Shown: piece by piece, positions 1-9,900 of the stretch
How positions within the stretch are numbered: position 1 is the first letter of the stretch
How the letters are laid out: each line of letters begins with the position of its first letter
Source of the DNA: Streptomyces sp. Alt3
Lineage (GTDB): Bacteria; Actinomycetota; Actinomycetes; Streptomycetales; Streptomycetaceae
DNA length: 64,000 nucleotides
Assembly: GCF_030719215.1 (NCBI RefSeq)
Contig: NZ_CP120983.1
Coordinates: 6,200,001 to 6,264,000, forward strand
Direction of reading: 5' to 3'
The notes under the pieces: model-generated
Seen by the model: the letters and a program-made list of their open reading frames with translations, nothing else
Database searches by the model: none
What the model was told of the DNA's origin: nothing
Made by a program: the position numbers and the translations under genes

Positions 1-1
1 G

Positions 2-172
2 GCCCTGGTGCGCGCCATCGAGGACGAGGCCCGCGCGCTGGGCCTGGCCGCCGTCGACCTGCACGCCCAGACCCAGGCGCTCGGTTTCTACGAGCGGCTC
101 GGCTACGCGGCGTACGGTCCCGGGTTCCCGGACGCCGGGATGCCGCACCGGGCCATGCGCCGCGCACTCTGA
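2..172 (+). CDS. GNAT-family N-acetyltransferase, C-terminal fragment
   Basis: Only the last 56 codons lie in the window; the 5' part is cut off by the left edge. The residues ALGFYERLGYAAYG followed by a proline/glycine loop and PHRAMRRAL are the typical C-terminal strand of GNAT acetyltransferases, where the FYxRxGF-type segment packs against acetyl-CoA. The end resembles the ElaA-like branch, in which a pyramidal loop reads FxDAGxPHxxM. The acceptor substrate cannot be told from this fragment. The reading frame is open to the window edge and stops with TGA. Confidence 0.75.
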   Translation, partial: ALVRAIEDEARALGLAAVDLHAQTQALGFYERLGYAAYGPGFPDAGMPHRAMRRAL

Positions 173-282
173 CCACGGCCCCGCACGGACGTGTCACAGG
201 TCCGCCGGTCCCGCGTGGCACGCTGGGAGCCCTGACCGGCTGATCAACGGGCCCGGGCCCGGCGCGCTGCGGAAGGTACGAC

Positions 283-1869
283 GTGGACCAGATGGCACTC
301 CTGCTCCTGCTTCTCCTGGGAGCTTTGGTCACCGTGCCGCTGGGGGAGCGGCTGGGCCTTCCCGCACCGGTGCTGATGACGCTCGCCGGCATCGCCATGG
401 CCTTCGCGAGCTTCGTCCCCGACGTGGACATCCCGCCGGAGATCATCCTGCCCGCCCTGCTGCCCCCGCTGCTCTACGCCTCGGTGCAGCGCACCTCCTG
501 GCGGCAGTTCGCGGCCAACAAGCGGCCGATCTTCCTGCTGGCGGTCGCCCTCGTCTTCGTCACGACGGCGGCCGTGGCCACCGTCGCGAACGCCTTGGTG
601 CCCGGTCTGCCCATCGCGGCCGCCGTGGCGCTGGGCGCCCTCGTCGCCCCGCCCGACCCCGTCGCCGCCACGGCGGTCGCGGGCTCGGTGGGCCTTCCGC
701 GCCGGCTCGTCTCGATCCTCGAAGGGGAGGGGCTGTTCAACGACGTCACGGCCATCGTCCTCTACCACGTGGCGATCGCCGCCGCCGTCAGCGGCACCTT
801 CTCGCTCCCCGAGGCGTTCGGACTCCTCGTCCTGTCCGCCGTCGTCGCCGTGGTCGTCGGCCTGGTGCTCGGCTGGCTGACCATCAAGCTCATGGGCCTG
901 CTGGGCGACGCCACCCTCCAGGTCGGGCTGACCCTGCTGGTGCCCTTCGTCAGCTACGTCCTCGCCGAGGAGCTGATGGGCTCCGGCGTCCTCGCGGTCC
1001 TCACCACCGCGCTCTTCCTCGCCGAGCACACCGCGGACGCCGACGACGTCCTGGGGCGGCTCACGGGCCGGTCCTTCTGGGAGATCGTCGACACCCTGGT
1101 GACCGGGGTCGCCTTCGGCCTCATCGGACTGGAACTCCACAGCGTGTTCGGCACCGCCGACGGCCGTGAACTGCAGTTCGTCGGCTGGGGCCTGGCTATC
1201 GTCGCGGTCGTCGTCGGCGTAAGGCTCCTGTGGCTGCTGCCGGCCACCTGGCTCGCCAAGCGGCTGCACACCCGGCGCGACTACAGCGAGGAGATCCCCA
1301 CCAGCTGGCGCGAGACCGTCGTCATGTGGTGGGCGGGGATGCGCGGGGTGGCCTCGGTTGCGCTCGCCCTGGCGATCCCGCTGGAGACGGACGACGGGAA
1401 ACCGTTCCCCGGCCGGGACGAGATCATCTTCGTCGCGTTCGCCGTGATCATGGCCACGCTGGTGTTCCAGGGCCTGACCCTGCCGTGGCTCGTGCGCAAG
1501 CTCGGGGTACGGGCCGACACGGACGCGGACCAGGCCCTGGAACGCGAACTCGCGATCCGGGCGGCGAAGGCGGCCAAGCGCCGGCTCAAGGAGATCGAGG
1601 GCGTCGAGGACTTCCCCGAGGAGGTCCAGGAAAGGCTCCAGCGCGCCGCGTACGACATCGGGGCGCGGATCAGCCCGGACATGGTCGACGACGAGCGGCG
1701 CGAGGCGTACGCGCAGCGCTCCGAGCGCTTCAAGGCGTTCGGCCGGGTGCAGCGCGAGCTGCTGTCGGCCGCCCGCCACGAGGTGCTCTCGGCCCGCAGC
1801 GAACCCGGTTCGGACCCGGAGGTCGTCGACCGGGTGCTGCGGTACCTCGACGTCCGGAGCCTGCGCTGA
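283..1869 (+). CDS. Na+/H+ antiporter, CPA1 family
   Basis: Monovalent cation/proton antiporter of the inner membrane, 528 residues, exchanging Na+ (or K+) for H+ in pH and salt homeostasis. It has about 12 predicted hydrophobic segments through residue 390 and then a charged cytoplasmic tail of about 125 residues. The ion-binding motif LEGEGLFNDVTA includes Asn153-Asp154, the expected CPA1 ND pair, and a second family signature WWAGMRGVASVALAL lies near residue 355. The GTG start is preceded by GGAAGG 6 nt upstream; an in-frame ATG three codons later is the alternative. It converges on the MscS gene with only 22 bp between the stops. Substrate specificity is not evident from sequence. Confidence 0.9.
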   Translation: MDQMALLLLLLLGALVTVPLGERLGLPAPVLMTLAGIAMAFASFVPDVDIPPEIILPALLPPLLYASVQRTSWRQFAANKRPIFLLAVALVFVTTAAVATVANALVPGLPIAAAVALGALVAPPDPVAATAVAGSVGLPRRLVSILEGEGLFNDVTAIVLYHVAIAAAVSGTFSLPEAFGLLVLSAVVAVVVGLVLGWLTIKLMGLLGDATLQVGLTLLVPFVSYVLAEELMGSGVLAVLTTALFLAEHTADADDVLGRLTGRSFWEIVDTLVTGVAFGLIGLELHSVFGTADGRELQFVGWGLAIVAVVVGVRLLWLLPATWLAKRLHTRRDYSEEIPTSWRETVVMWWAGMRGVASVALALAIPLETDDGKPFPGRDEIIFVAFAVIMATLVFQGLTLPWLVRKLGVRADTDADQALERELAIRAAKAAKRRLKEIEGVEDFPEEVQERLQRAAYDIGARISPDMVDDERREAYAQRSERFKAFGRVQRELLSAARHEVLSARSEPGSDPEVVDRVLRYLDVRSLR

Positions 1870-1891
1870 GGCGTGGGCCCGTGACGGCGGT

Positions 1892-3034
1892 TCAGCCGCG
1901 CCCCGTGCGGGGGGCCTTGTCCGGGGTCGGCACGTTGCCGCCCGACGGGGTGCGGAGGGACTCCGCGCCCGTCAGCTCCCGCCAGTGGTCGCCCGGCGGC
2001 AGGGCCGCGGGTGACGTCACCACCCGGGGCAGGGCGTACGGATGGTGGTCCCGGAGCCAGCCGATCATCTGCTCCCGCACGGCGCAGCGCACCGTCCAGA
2101 TGTCGTCCGCGTCCTTCGCCGTCACCACGGCCCGCACCTCGATCGTCGTGGGGGTGGTGTTCGTGACGGCCAGGGACCAGTCGCGGCCGTCCCAGGCGGC
2201 GCACTCGCCGAGGATGTCCCGCAGCCTGTCGCGCATCGCCGCGATCGGCGCCGAGTGGTCGAGCTGCAGGAAGACGGTGCCGGTCATCTGGACCCCGCCG
2301 CGCGACCAGTTCTCGAACGGCCTGCTCGTGAAGTACGACACCGGCATCGTGATCCGCCGCTCGTCCCAGGTCCGTACGGCGAGGAAGGTCAGGGTGATCT
2401 CCTCGACCGTTCCCCACTCCCCGTCCACCACCACGGTGTCACCGATCCGCACCATGTCGCCGAAGGCGATCTGGAAGCCGGCGAAGAGATTGCCGAGGGT
2501 CGACTGTGCGGCGACACCGGCCACGATGCCGATCACACCGGCGGAGGCCAGCATCGAGGTGCCGACCGTGCGCATGGCCGGGAAGGTGAGCAGCATCGCG
2601 GCGATCGCGACCGTCGCCACCACAGCGGTGACCACCCGCTGGATCAGGGTGACCTGGGTGCGGACCCGTCGGACCCGGGCGGGGTCGCGGGTGGACGTCG
2701 CGTACCGGGCGTACGAGGACTGCACGACGGTGGCCGCGATACGGATCACCAGCCAGGCCGACGCCGCGATCAGCACCAGGGTCAGGACCTGGCCGATACC
2801 CGCCCGGTGCTCCCGCACCAACTCCAGCTCGAGCTGGCCGAAGCTGGCCCTCAGCAGAGCCGTGCAGAGCACCACCTGGAGCGGCGGGCGGCAGAGCCGG
2901 AGCAGACCCCACAGCGGCGTCTCGTGGTGGCGGCTGTCGGCGCGGCGTAGCAGCAGGTCCACCAGCCAGCCCACCAGCAGCGTGATGATCAGCGACCCGC
3001 CCACCACCAGCAGGGGCCGCAGTACGTTCTCCAT
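1892..3034 (-). CDS. MscS-family mechanosensitive ion channel
   Basis: Small-conductance mechanosensitive channel or relative, 380 residues, which would open on membrane tension to release solutes. N-terminal hydrophobic helices are followed by the pore-lining TM3 helix (residues about 165-200, rich in Gly and Ala: SAGVIGIVAGVAAQS, then LGNLFAGFQIAFGD) and the beta domain with MVRIGDTVVV and WGTVEEI. These are the hallmarks of the family. A longer frame begins at a TTG at 3049, but that TTG is fused to a GGAGG that lies 8 nt before the ATG at 3034, so the ATG is the better start. The C-terminal tail is Pro/Gly-rich. It is divergent from the hydrolase at 3082. Confidence 0.88.
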   Translation of the reverse strand: MENVLRPLLVVGGSLIITLLVGWLVDLLLRRADSRHHETPLWGLLRLCRPPLQVVLCTALLRASFGQLELELVREHRAGIGQVLTLVLIAASAWLVIRIAATVVQSSYARYATSTRDPARVRRVRTQVTLIQRVVTAVVATVAIAAMLLTFPAMRTVGTSMLASAGVIGIVAGVAAQSTLGNLFAGFQIAFGDMVRIGDTVVVDGEWGTVEEITLTFLAVRTWDERRITMPVSYFTSRPFENWSRGGVQMTGTVFLQLDHSAPIAAMRDRLRDILGECAAWDGRDWSLAVTNTTPTTIEVRAVVTAKDADDIWTVRCAVREQMIGWLRDHHPYALPRVVTSPAALPPGDHWRELTGAESLRTPSGGNVPTPDKAPRTGRG

Positions 3035-3081
3035 TCCGTCGTCCTCCAAGCGTTCGGGGCACAGCTGGCACCATGGGACGC

Positions 3082-3651
3082 ATGAACATCATGCTTTTCC
3101 ACTCGACCTACGGTCTGAGGCCCGCTGTGCACGCGGCTGCCGACCGGCTGCGCGCAGCCGGCCACGAGGTGCGCGTGCCCGATCTCTTCGAGGGGCACAC
3201 CTTCGACACCGTCGAGGAGGGAATGGCCTTCAAGGACGAGGTGGGCAAGGACGAGCTGCTCAAGCGCGCCGTCCTGGCCGCCGCGCCCTACTCCGACCAG
3301 GGCCTCGTCTACGCGGGGTTCTCGTTCGGGGCGTCGGTCGCGCAGACCCTCGCGCTCGGTGACGCCAAGGCCCGGGGGCTGCTGCTGCTCCACGGCACCT
3401 CGGACATCGCGGAGAGCGCCTCGGTCGACGAACTGCCCGTGCAGCTGCACGTGGCCGACCCCGACCCGTTCGAGTCGCACGACTGGCAGACCAGCTGGTA
3501 CCTCCAGATGCAGCGGACCGGCGCCGACGTCGAGGTCTACCGCTACCCGGGGGCCGGGCACCTGTTCACGGACGCGGAGCTCCCCGACTTCGACCAGGAC
3601 GCGGCAGAACTGACCTGGAAGGTCTCGCTCGGCTTCCTGGCCACGCTGTAG
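3082..3651 (+). CDS. Dienelactone hydrolase family protein
   Basis: Alpha/beta hydrolase of the dienelactone-hydrolase family, 189 residues from this start. The N-terminal strand MNIMLFHSTYG, the acidic DLFEGHTFD loop, the nucleophile elbow GFSFGAS and the late histidine in GAGHLF follow the family order. The nucleophile is Ser (about residue 81) where classical dienelactone hydrolases have Cys, so it may act on other esters. An ATG at 3073 is also in frame, but it lies within a -10-like CACCAT (3069-3074) that sits 7 nt before this ATG. No Shine-Dalgarno is visible, so a leaderless transcript from the ATG at 3082 is likely. A GC hairpin follows the stop. Confidence 0.8.
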   Translation: MNIMLFHSTYGLRPAVHAAADRLRAAGHEVRVPDLFEGHTFDTVEEGMAFKDEVGKDELLKRAVLAAAPYSDQGLVYAGFSFGASVAQTLALGDAKARGLLLLHGTSDIAESASVDELPVQLHVADPDPFESHDWQTSWYLQMQRTGADVEVYRYPGAGHLFTDAELPDFDQDAAELTWKVSLGFLATL

Positions 3652-3676
3652 ACGTCACGCCGTGAGGGTCACGGGA

Positions 3677-3705
3677 ACGGGCCGCGCCCCGGAGGCGCGG
3701 CCCGT
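3677..3705. terminator. Bidirectional hairpin terminator
   Basis: A perfect inverted repeat with 12-bp arms (ACGGGCCGCGCC and its complement) and a 5-nt loop lies between the convergent dienelactone-hydrolase-like gene and the CPIC thioredoxin-fold gene. It can serve both transcripts. There is no U-tract, as usual in Streptomyces. Confidence 0.75.
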
Positions 3706-3748
3706 CGCCGGGTCCGGGCGCGTCGGCGCGCCGGGGCGTGCCCGTGGA

Positions 3749-4564
3749 TCAGCCCTTCAGCGCCTTGGTGACCGCGGTGTTGAAGTCGGCCACCGTCATG
3801 GGGGCGTTCTCGCTGCCCTCGGCGGTGAGCGTCTTGCCGTCCATCTTGAGGGTCGGCGTGCCCTGCACCCCGCTCTTGTCGAACGCCTTGGACATCTTGA
3901 TCGCCCAGGCGTCGAACGTGCCGTCCTCGACGTTCTTCCGGAAGGCCTCGTTGCCCTTCAGCGCGTCCACCGAGTCCGCCACCTCGATCAGGTAGCTGTC
4001 CTTGGCGAACTTGTCGTTCGTCTCCTCGGGGTGGTACTTCGCGGAGTACAGCGCGGTCTTGTACTCCAGGAAGGCCTCGGGGCTCACGTCGAGCGCCGCG
4101 CCCAGCGCGCTCAGCGCGTTCTTCGAGCCCTCGCCGCTGTCCGAGTTGTCGATGAAGGTCGCACCGACGTACTTGATCTTGTACTTGCCGGCGTCGACGT
4201 CCTTGGACACGGTCTCGCCGACCGTCTGCTCGAACGTGGCGCAGATCGGGCAGCGCGAGTCCTCGTAGAGTTCCAGGGTCTTCTTGGCGCTCGACTCACC
4301 GATCACGACGGTCGTGCCGTCGTCACCCGACGTGTTCTTGGGGGCGGTGACGTTCTTCGCGTCCCCCGCGGCCTCCCAGGCGGAGGGCTTGTTCAGCTGC
4401 ATCACGCCGTAGCTGACAGCGCCGGCGACCGCCAGCACGGCCACGACCGAGACGCCGACGACGACCTGCTTGCGTGCCTTGTCCTTCTTGGCCTGGCGCT
4501 CGCGCTCCGCGCGCAGCCGCTCGCGGGCGGCGGACTTGTTGGCCTGGGTGTTGCGCTTGCTCAT
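3749..4564 (-). CDS. Membrane-anchored DsbA-like thioredoxin-fold protein (CPIC)
   Basis: Extracytoplasmic thiol-disulfide oxidoreductase of the DsbA/thioredoxin_4 family, 271 residues. A basic cytoplasmic N-terminus of about 32 residues (many Arg/Lys) precedes one membrane helix (VVVGVSVVAVLAVAGAV), then the catalytic domain with active-site motif DSRCPICATFEQ and a cis-proline loop VQGTPTL near residue 235. Family knowledge says such proteins oxidise or isomerise cysteines of secreted proteins. The ATG start has GGAG 7 nt upstream. A conserved membrane protein ends 48 bp upstream on the same strand and may be its redox partner (inference). A paralogue with CPVC lies at 48144-48968. Confidence 0.88.
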   Translation of the reverse strand: MSKRNTQANKSAARERLRAERERQAKKDKARKQVVVGVSVVAVLAVAGAVSYGVMQLNKPSAWEAAGDAKNVTAPKNTSGDDGTTVVIGESSAKKTLELYEDSRCPICATFEQTVGETVSKDVDAGKYKIKYVGATFIDNSDSGEGSKNALSALGAALDVSPEAFLEYKTALYSAKYHPEETNDKFAKDSYLIEVADSVDALKGNEAFRKNVEDGTFDAWAIKMSKAFDKSGVQGTPTLKMDGKTLTAEGSENAPMTVADFNTAVTKALKG

Positions 4565-4612
4565 GGGGGTGCTCCGTAGGTGGGGTGGCTCGAAAGGGGG
4601 CGTACCGCGTAC

Positions 4613-5311
4613 TCAGGCAGGGGTGAGGACCGAGTACGGCGGGCCCCTCCGTCCCACGGAGTGCACCAGGAAGCGGACGGGGGCGAGCGGGTGCGGGCGG
4701 CCGGTGCGGACGGCCCCGGGCCGGCCACGGCGCCGGGCCGTGCCGGTCACGGCGACCGCGGTCAGCAGCGGGCGGAACGCGACGGCGGCCGCCGCGCACA
4801 GCAGGCCCGCCAGCGCCGACTCGCCGCGCCGCAGCCAGGCGGCGGCCAGCAGGCCGACCGCCACGTGCGCGGCCAGCAGCAGCCAGGGGACGGCGGGTCC
4901 CGGAGAGGCGAGCAGGGCGGCGGCATGGCCGCCGTTCCCCGTCACCCCGGCCAGGGGGGTGCCGACCGAGGCCACGCCGGAGAGCCCGTCGGCCCCGGCC
5001 TCGCCGCCGCAGAGCACGTCGACGCCCACGGAGCGCAGCGGGCCCGCGATCGGGCCGCCCGCGGCGCCGTAGCAGAGGTGCTGCCCGGTGGTGAACACCG
5101 TGTCGGCCGCCAGCTCCATCGGAACCAGCAGACCGGCGATCGCCCCGAAGCCGCGCTCGCGGCCCGCCAGCGCGAACGCCACGGCGAAGACCGCCCCGGC
5201 CAGCAGCGCGACGGCGGTCAGCGGCAGCGGGACCCGGGACAGCAGCACATGGGACGCGGAGGAGAGCGTGACGACGAGCGCGGTGAACAACCCCGCGCGA
5301 ACCGCTCTCAT
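4613..5311 (-). CDS. Conserved polytopic membrane protein
   Basis: 232-residue hydrophobic protein with about five or six predicted membrane helices and no domain I can name. A basic tail (GTARRRGRPGAVRTGRPHP) ends it. Two Cys-containing loops (HLCYGAAGG and DVLCGGEAG) face the same side by position. The chosen ATG has AGGGA 5 nt upstream; in-frame ATGs at 5332 and 5350 would add 7 or 13 residues, with a much tighter ribosome-binding site. It sits directly upstream of the CPIC thioredoxin-fold gene and downstream of the DUF2252 gene, so the three could be cotranscribed. A role as electron carrier or chaperone for the thioredoxin-fold protein is only a guess from position. Confidence 0.65.
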   Translation of the reverse strand: MRAVRAGLFTALVVTLSSASHVLLSRVPLPLTAVALLAGAVFAVAFALAGRERGFGAIAGLLVPMELAADTVFTTGQHLCYGAAGGPIAGPLRSVGVDVLCGGEAGADGLSGVASVGTPLAGVTGNGGHAAALLASPGPAVPWLLLAAHVAVGLLAAAWLRRGESALAGLLCAAAAVAFRPLLTAVAVTGTARRRGRPGAVRTGRPHPLAPVRFLVHSVGRRGPPYSVLTPA

Positions 5312-5374
5312 CTGCGTCCCTGATACGTCCATCGCCGGAGAGTGTGTCATGCGTCCCTGTAAACGAGCCCTAAG

Positions 5375-5414
5375 GTCCCGTCGGGGCCCGGGCCACCGGG
5401 CCCAGACGGGAGGT
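5375..5414 (-). terminator. Imperfect GC hairpin after the DUF2252 gene
   Basis: CCCGTC and GACGGG flank the inner arms GGCCCGG and CCGGGCC, with a short GCCA loop, just after the stop of the DUF2252 gene on the minus strand. It could terminate or attenuate transcription before the membrane-protein gene. Confidence 0.45.
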
Positions 5415-5415
5415 C

Positions 5416-6741
5416 CTACAGCCCCGGGATGCGGCCGTTGCGGAAGAGGTCGACGAAGATCTGGTGGTCGGCCCGGGTACGGGCGCCGTAGTCGTGCGCG
5501 AAGTCGACCAGCAGCTCGGCGAAGCCCTCCTCGTCCGCCGCGATGGCCGCGTCGATCGCGCGCTCCGTGGAGAACGGCACCAGCGAGTGCCCGCTCTCGT
5601 CGTCCGCCGCCGCGTGCATCGTGGCCGTGGCCCGTCCGAGGTCGGCGACCACCGCGGCGATCTCGTCCGGCTCGTCGATGTCGGACCAGTCCAGATCGAC
5701 CGCGTACGGGGAGACCTCGGCGACCAGCTGACCGGAACCGTCCAGCTCGGTCCAGCCCAGCCACGGGTCGGCGTGTGCCTGGAGCGCGCGCTGGGAGATC
5801 ACCGTGCGGTGCCCCTCGTGCTGGAAGTAGTCCCGCACGGCGGCGTCGTCGATGTGCCGGGAGACCGCCGGGGTCTGTGCCTGCTTGAGGTAGATCACCA
5901 CGTCGTTCTCCAGGGCGTCGCTGTTGCCCTCCAGGAGGATGTTGTACGACGGCAGACCGGCCGAACCGATGCCGATGCCCCGGCGGCCGACCACGTCCTT
6001 CACCCGGTACGAATCGGGCCGGGTGAGGCTCGACTCCGGCAGCGTCTCCAGATAGCCGTCGAACGCCGCCAGCACCTTGTAGCGCGTCGCCGCGTCCAGG
6101 TCGATCGCACCGCCGTCCGCGGTGAACCGGCGCTCGAAGTCCCGGATCTCCGTCATCGAGTCGAGCAGCCCGAACCGGGTCAGCGCGCGGGCGTCGCGCA
6201 GCGCGCCGAGCAGCGGGCCCTCGGCGGTGTCCAGGGTGAAGGGCGGCACCTCGTCGTTCTTGGCGCCCGTCGCCAGGGCGTGGATCCGCTCCCGGTAGGC
6301 GGCGGCGTAGACACGGACGAGCTCGGTGATCTGGTCGTCACCGAGCGCCTTCGCGTAGCCGATCAGGGCGACGGACGCGGCGAAGCGCTTGAGGTCCCAG
6401 GTGAAGGGGCCGACATAGGCCTCGTCGAAGTCGTTGACGTTGAACACGAGCCGGCCGTTGGCGTCCATGTACGTGCCGAAGTTCTCGGCGTGCAGGTCAC
6501 CGTGGATCCACACCCGACTCGTGCGTTCGTCCAGGTAGGGGCCGGTGTGCTGCTCACGGTCCAGGTCGGAGTAGAACAGACCGGCCGAGCCCCGGTAGAA
6601 CGCGAAGGCCGAGCCCGCCATCTTGCGGAACTTCACGCGGAAGGCCGCGGGGTCGGCGGCCAGGAGCTGCCCGAACGCGGTGTCGAAAACGGCGAGGATC
6701 TGCTCCCCGCGCTGCTCTGCGCCGGTCTGCGTGTCCGACAT
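5416..6741 (-). CDS. DUF2252 family protein
   Basis: 441-residue member of the DUF2252 family, common in actinomycetes and of unknown biochemical role; the fold is related to aminoglycoside phosphotransferase/kinase-like proteins. Visible family segments include RKMAGSAFAFYRGSAGLF near residue 40, WIHGDLHAENFGTY near residue 82 (resembling the HGDxHxxN catalytic loop of APH kinases), and NVNDFDEAYVGPFTWDLKR near residue 102 (resembling the Mg-binding DFD). The presence of both motifs suggests a phosphotransferase activity, but no substrate is known. The ATG start has AGGAGG 9 nt upstream. It precedes the conserved membrane protein and thioredoxin-fold genes on the same strand. Confidence 0.88.
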   Translation of the reverse strand: MSDTQTGAEQRGEQILAVFDTAFGQLLAADPAAFRVKFRKMAGSAFAFYRGSAGLFYSDLDREQHTGPYLDERTSRVWIHGDLHAENFGTYMDANGRLVFNVNDFDEAYVGPFTWDLKRFAASVALIGYAKALGDDQITELVRVYAAAYRERIHALATGAKNDEVPPFTLDTAEGPLLGALRDARALTRFGLLDSMTEIRDFERRFTADGGAIDLDAATRYKVLAAFDGYLETLPESSLTRPDSYRVKDVVGRRGIGIGSAGLPSYNILLEGNSDALENDVVIYLKQAQTPAVSRHIDDAAVRDYFQHEGHRTVISQRALQAHADPWLGWTELDGSGQLVAEVSPYAVDLDWSDIDEPDEIAAVVADLGRATATMHAAADDESGHSLVPFSTERAIDAAIAADEEGFAELLVDFAHDYGARTRADHQIFVDLFRNGRIPGL

Positions 6742-6964
6742 CGCTGGGTGCCTCCTGGTACATGGCGTTCATGACAAAAGGGACGGGCGTCCCCGCGTCT
6801 TCCAACGCGTGACCGTACCGTGGAGTGCCCGTCGTCCGTGCCCTCGGCGACGTAGACTTCCACGCTGTCCCCCCTACCCGTCATCCCCGTCCGTCAGCCC
6901 GACCACCACTCCCTCATCGAGGCGCTCAGCGCCGCCCTGAAGACCGCCCCGGAGGCACAGCGCC

Positions 6965-9900
6965 GTGAGCAAGCCGCCCTTCACGCACCTGCACGTCCAC
7001 ACCCAGTACTCGCTGCTGGACGGTGCCGCGCGGCTCAAGGACATGTTCGAGGCGTGCAACGACATGGGCATGTCGCACATCGCGATGACCGACCACGGCA
7101 ACCTGCACGGGGCGTACGACTTCTTCCACTCCGCGAAGAAGGCCGGGGTGACGCCGATCATCGGGATCGAGGCATACGTCGCCCCCGAGTCGCGCAAGCA
7201 CAAGCGCAAGGTCCAGTGGGGCCAGCCGCACCAGAAGCGGGACGACGTCTCGGGTTCCGGTGGTTACACGCACAAGACGATCTGGGCGGCCAACAGCACC
7301 GGGCTGCACAACCTCTTCAAGCTCTCCTCGGACGCGTACGCCGAGGGCTGGCTGCAGAAGTGGCCCCGTATGGACAAGGAGACCATCTCCCAGTGGTCCG
7401 AGGGCCTCATCGCCTCCACCGGGTGCCCGTCCGGCGAGGTGCAGACCCGGCTGCGGCTCGGGCAGTTCGACGAGGCGGTGCAGGCGGCCTCCGACTACAA
7501 GGACATCTTCGGTGAGGGCCGGTACTTCCTGGAGCTGATGGACCACGGCATCGAGATCGAGCGCCGGGTCCGCGACGGGCTCCTGGAGATCGGCCGGAAG
7601 CTGGACATCCCGCCGCTCGTGACGAACGACTCGCACTACACGTACGCCAACGAGGCGACCGCGCACGACGCCCTGCTCTGCATCCAGACCGGCAAGAACC
7701 TCTCCGATCCCGACCGCTTCCGCTTCGACGGAACGGGCTACTACCTCAAGACCACGGACGAGATGTACGGCGTCGACTCCTCCGACGCCTGGCAGGAGGG
7801 CTGCGCCAACACCCTCCTCGTCGCGCAGCAGATCGACACGACCGGCATGTTCGAGAAGCGCGACCTGATGCCGAAGTTCGACATCCCGGAGGGCTTCACG
7901 GAGATCACCTGGTTCCAGGAGGAGGTCCGGGTCGGCATGGGCCGCCGCTACCCCGGAGGCGTCCCGGAGGACCGGCAGAAGCAGGCCGAGTACGAGATGG
8001 ACATCATCATCCAGATGGGGTTCCCGGGGTACTTCCTCGTCGTCGCCGACTTCATCATGTGGGCCAAGAACAACGGCATCGCGGTGGGCCCCGGCCGTGG
8101 TTCCGCCGCCGGTTCGATCGTCGCCTACGCCATGGGCATCACCGACCTCGACCCGATCACGCACGGGCTGATCTTCGAGCGCTTCCTCAACCCCGAGCGC
8201 GTCTCCATGCCCGACGTCGACATCGACTTCGACGAGCGCCGGCGCGTCGAGGTCATCCGGTACGTCACCGAGAAGTACGGCGCCGACAAGGTCGCCATGA
8301 TCGGCACCTACGGCAAGATCAAGGCCAAGAACGCGATCAAGGACTCCGCGCGCGTCCTGGGCTACCCCTACGCGATGGGCGACCGGCTCACCAAGGCCAT
8401 GCCCGCCGACGTCCTCGGCAAGGGCATCGACCTCAACGGCATCACCGACCCGAAGCACCCGCGCTACAGCGAGGCGGGCGAGATCCGGGGGATGTACGAG
8501 AACGAGCCCGACGTCCAGAAGGTCATCGACACCGCCAAGGGCGTGGAGGGCCTCGTCCGGCAGATGGGTGTGCACGCGGCCGGCGTGATCATGTCCAGCG
8601 AGCCGATCGTCGACCACGCGCCGATCTGGGTGCGGCACACCGACGGCGTGACCATCACGCAGTGGGACTACCCCCAGTGCGAGTCGCTCGGCCTGCTCAA
8701 GATGGACTTCCTGGGCCTGCGCAACCTGACGATCATGGACGACGCCATCAAGATGGTGAAGGCCAACAAGGGCGTCGACCTGGAGATGCTCTCCCTGCCC
8801 CTGGACGACCCCAAGACGTACGAGCTGCTGTGCCGCGGTGACACGCTCGGGGTGTTCCAGTTCGACGGCGGCCCCATGCGCTCGCTCCTGCGTCAGATGC
8901 AGCCCGACAACTTCGAGGACATCTCCGCCGTCTCGGCCCTCTACCGGCCGGGTCCGATGGGCATGAACTCGCACACGAACTACGCCGAGCGCAAGAACGC
9001 CCGGCAGGAGATCACCCCGATCCACCCGGAGCTCGAGGAGCCCCTCAAGGAGGTCCTCGGCCTCACCTACGGCCTCATCGTGTACCAGGAGCAGGTGCAG
9101 AAGGCCGCCCAGATCGTCGCCGGCTACTCGCTCGGCGAGGCCGACATCCTGCGCCGCGTGATGGGCAAGAAGAAGGCCGACGAGCTGGCGAAGAACTTCG
9201 TCCTCTTCGAGGCCGGCGCCAAGAAGAACGGCTTCTCCGACGCGGCGATCAAGGCCCTCTGGGACGTCCTGGTCCCGTTCGCCGGATACGCCTTCAACAA
9301 GGCGCACTCCTCCGCGTACGGCCTGGTCACCTACTGGACCGCCTACCTCAAGGCGAACTACCCGGCCGAGTACATGGCGGCCCTGCTGACGTCCGTCAAG
9401 GACGACAAGGACAAGTCCGCGGTCTACCTCAACGAGTGCCGGCGCATGGGCATCAAGGTGCTCCCGCCGAACGTCAACGAGTCCGAGCCGAACTTCGCCG
9501 CCCAGGGCGACGACGTGATCCTGTTCGGGCTGACCGCCGTCCGCAACGTCGGGACGAACGTGGTCGACTCGATCATCAGGTGCCGCAAGGCCAAGGGGAA
9601 GTACTCCACCTTCCCCGACTTCCTCGACAAGGTCGAAGCGGTCGTCTGCAACAAGCGCACCGTCGAGTCGCTCATCAAGGCCGGCGCCTTCGACGAGATG
9701 GGGCACACCCGCAAGGGGCTCGTCGCCCACCACGAGCCGATGATCGACAACGTGGTGCAGGTCAAGCGCAAGGAGGCCGAGGGGCAGTTCGACCTCTTCG
9801 GCGGCATGGGCGACGAGTCGAGCGACGAGCCGGGCTTCGGCCTGGACGTCGAGTTCTCCGACATCGAGTGGGAGAAGTCCTACCTGCTCGCGCAGGAACG

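Noticed and set aside
6883..7515. Plus-strand frame VIPVRQPDHHSLIEALSAAL running into dnaE in another frame
   Set aside because: The first 30 codons look protein-like, but it then enters dnaE out of frame and becomes Arg/Gly-rich, and it has no ribosome-binding site.
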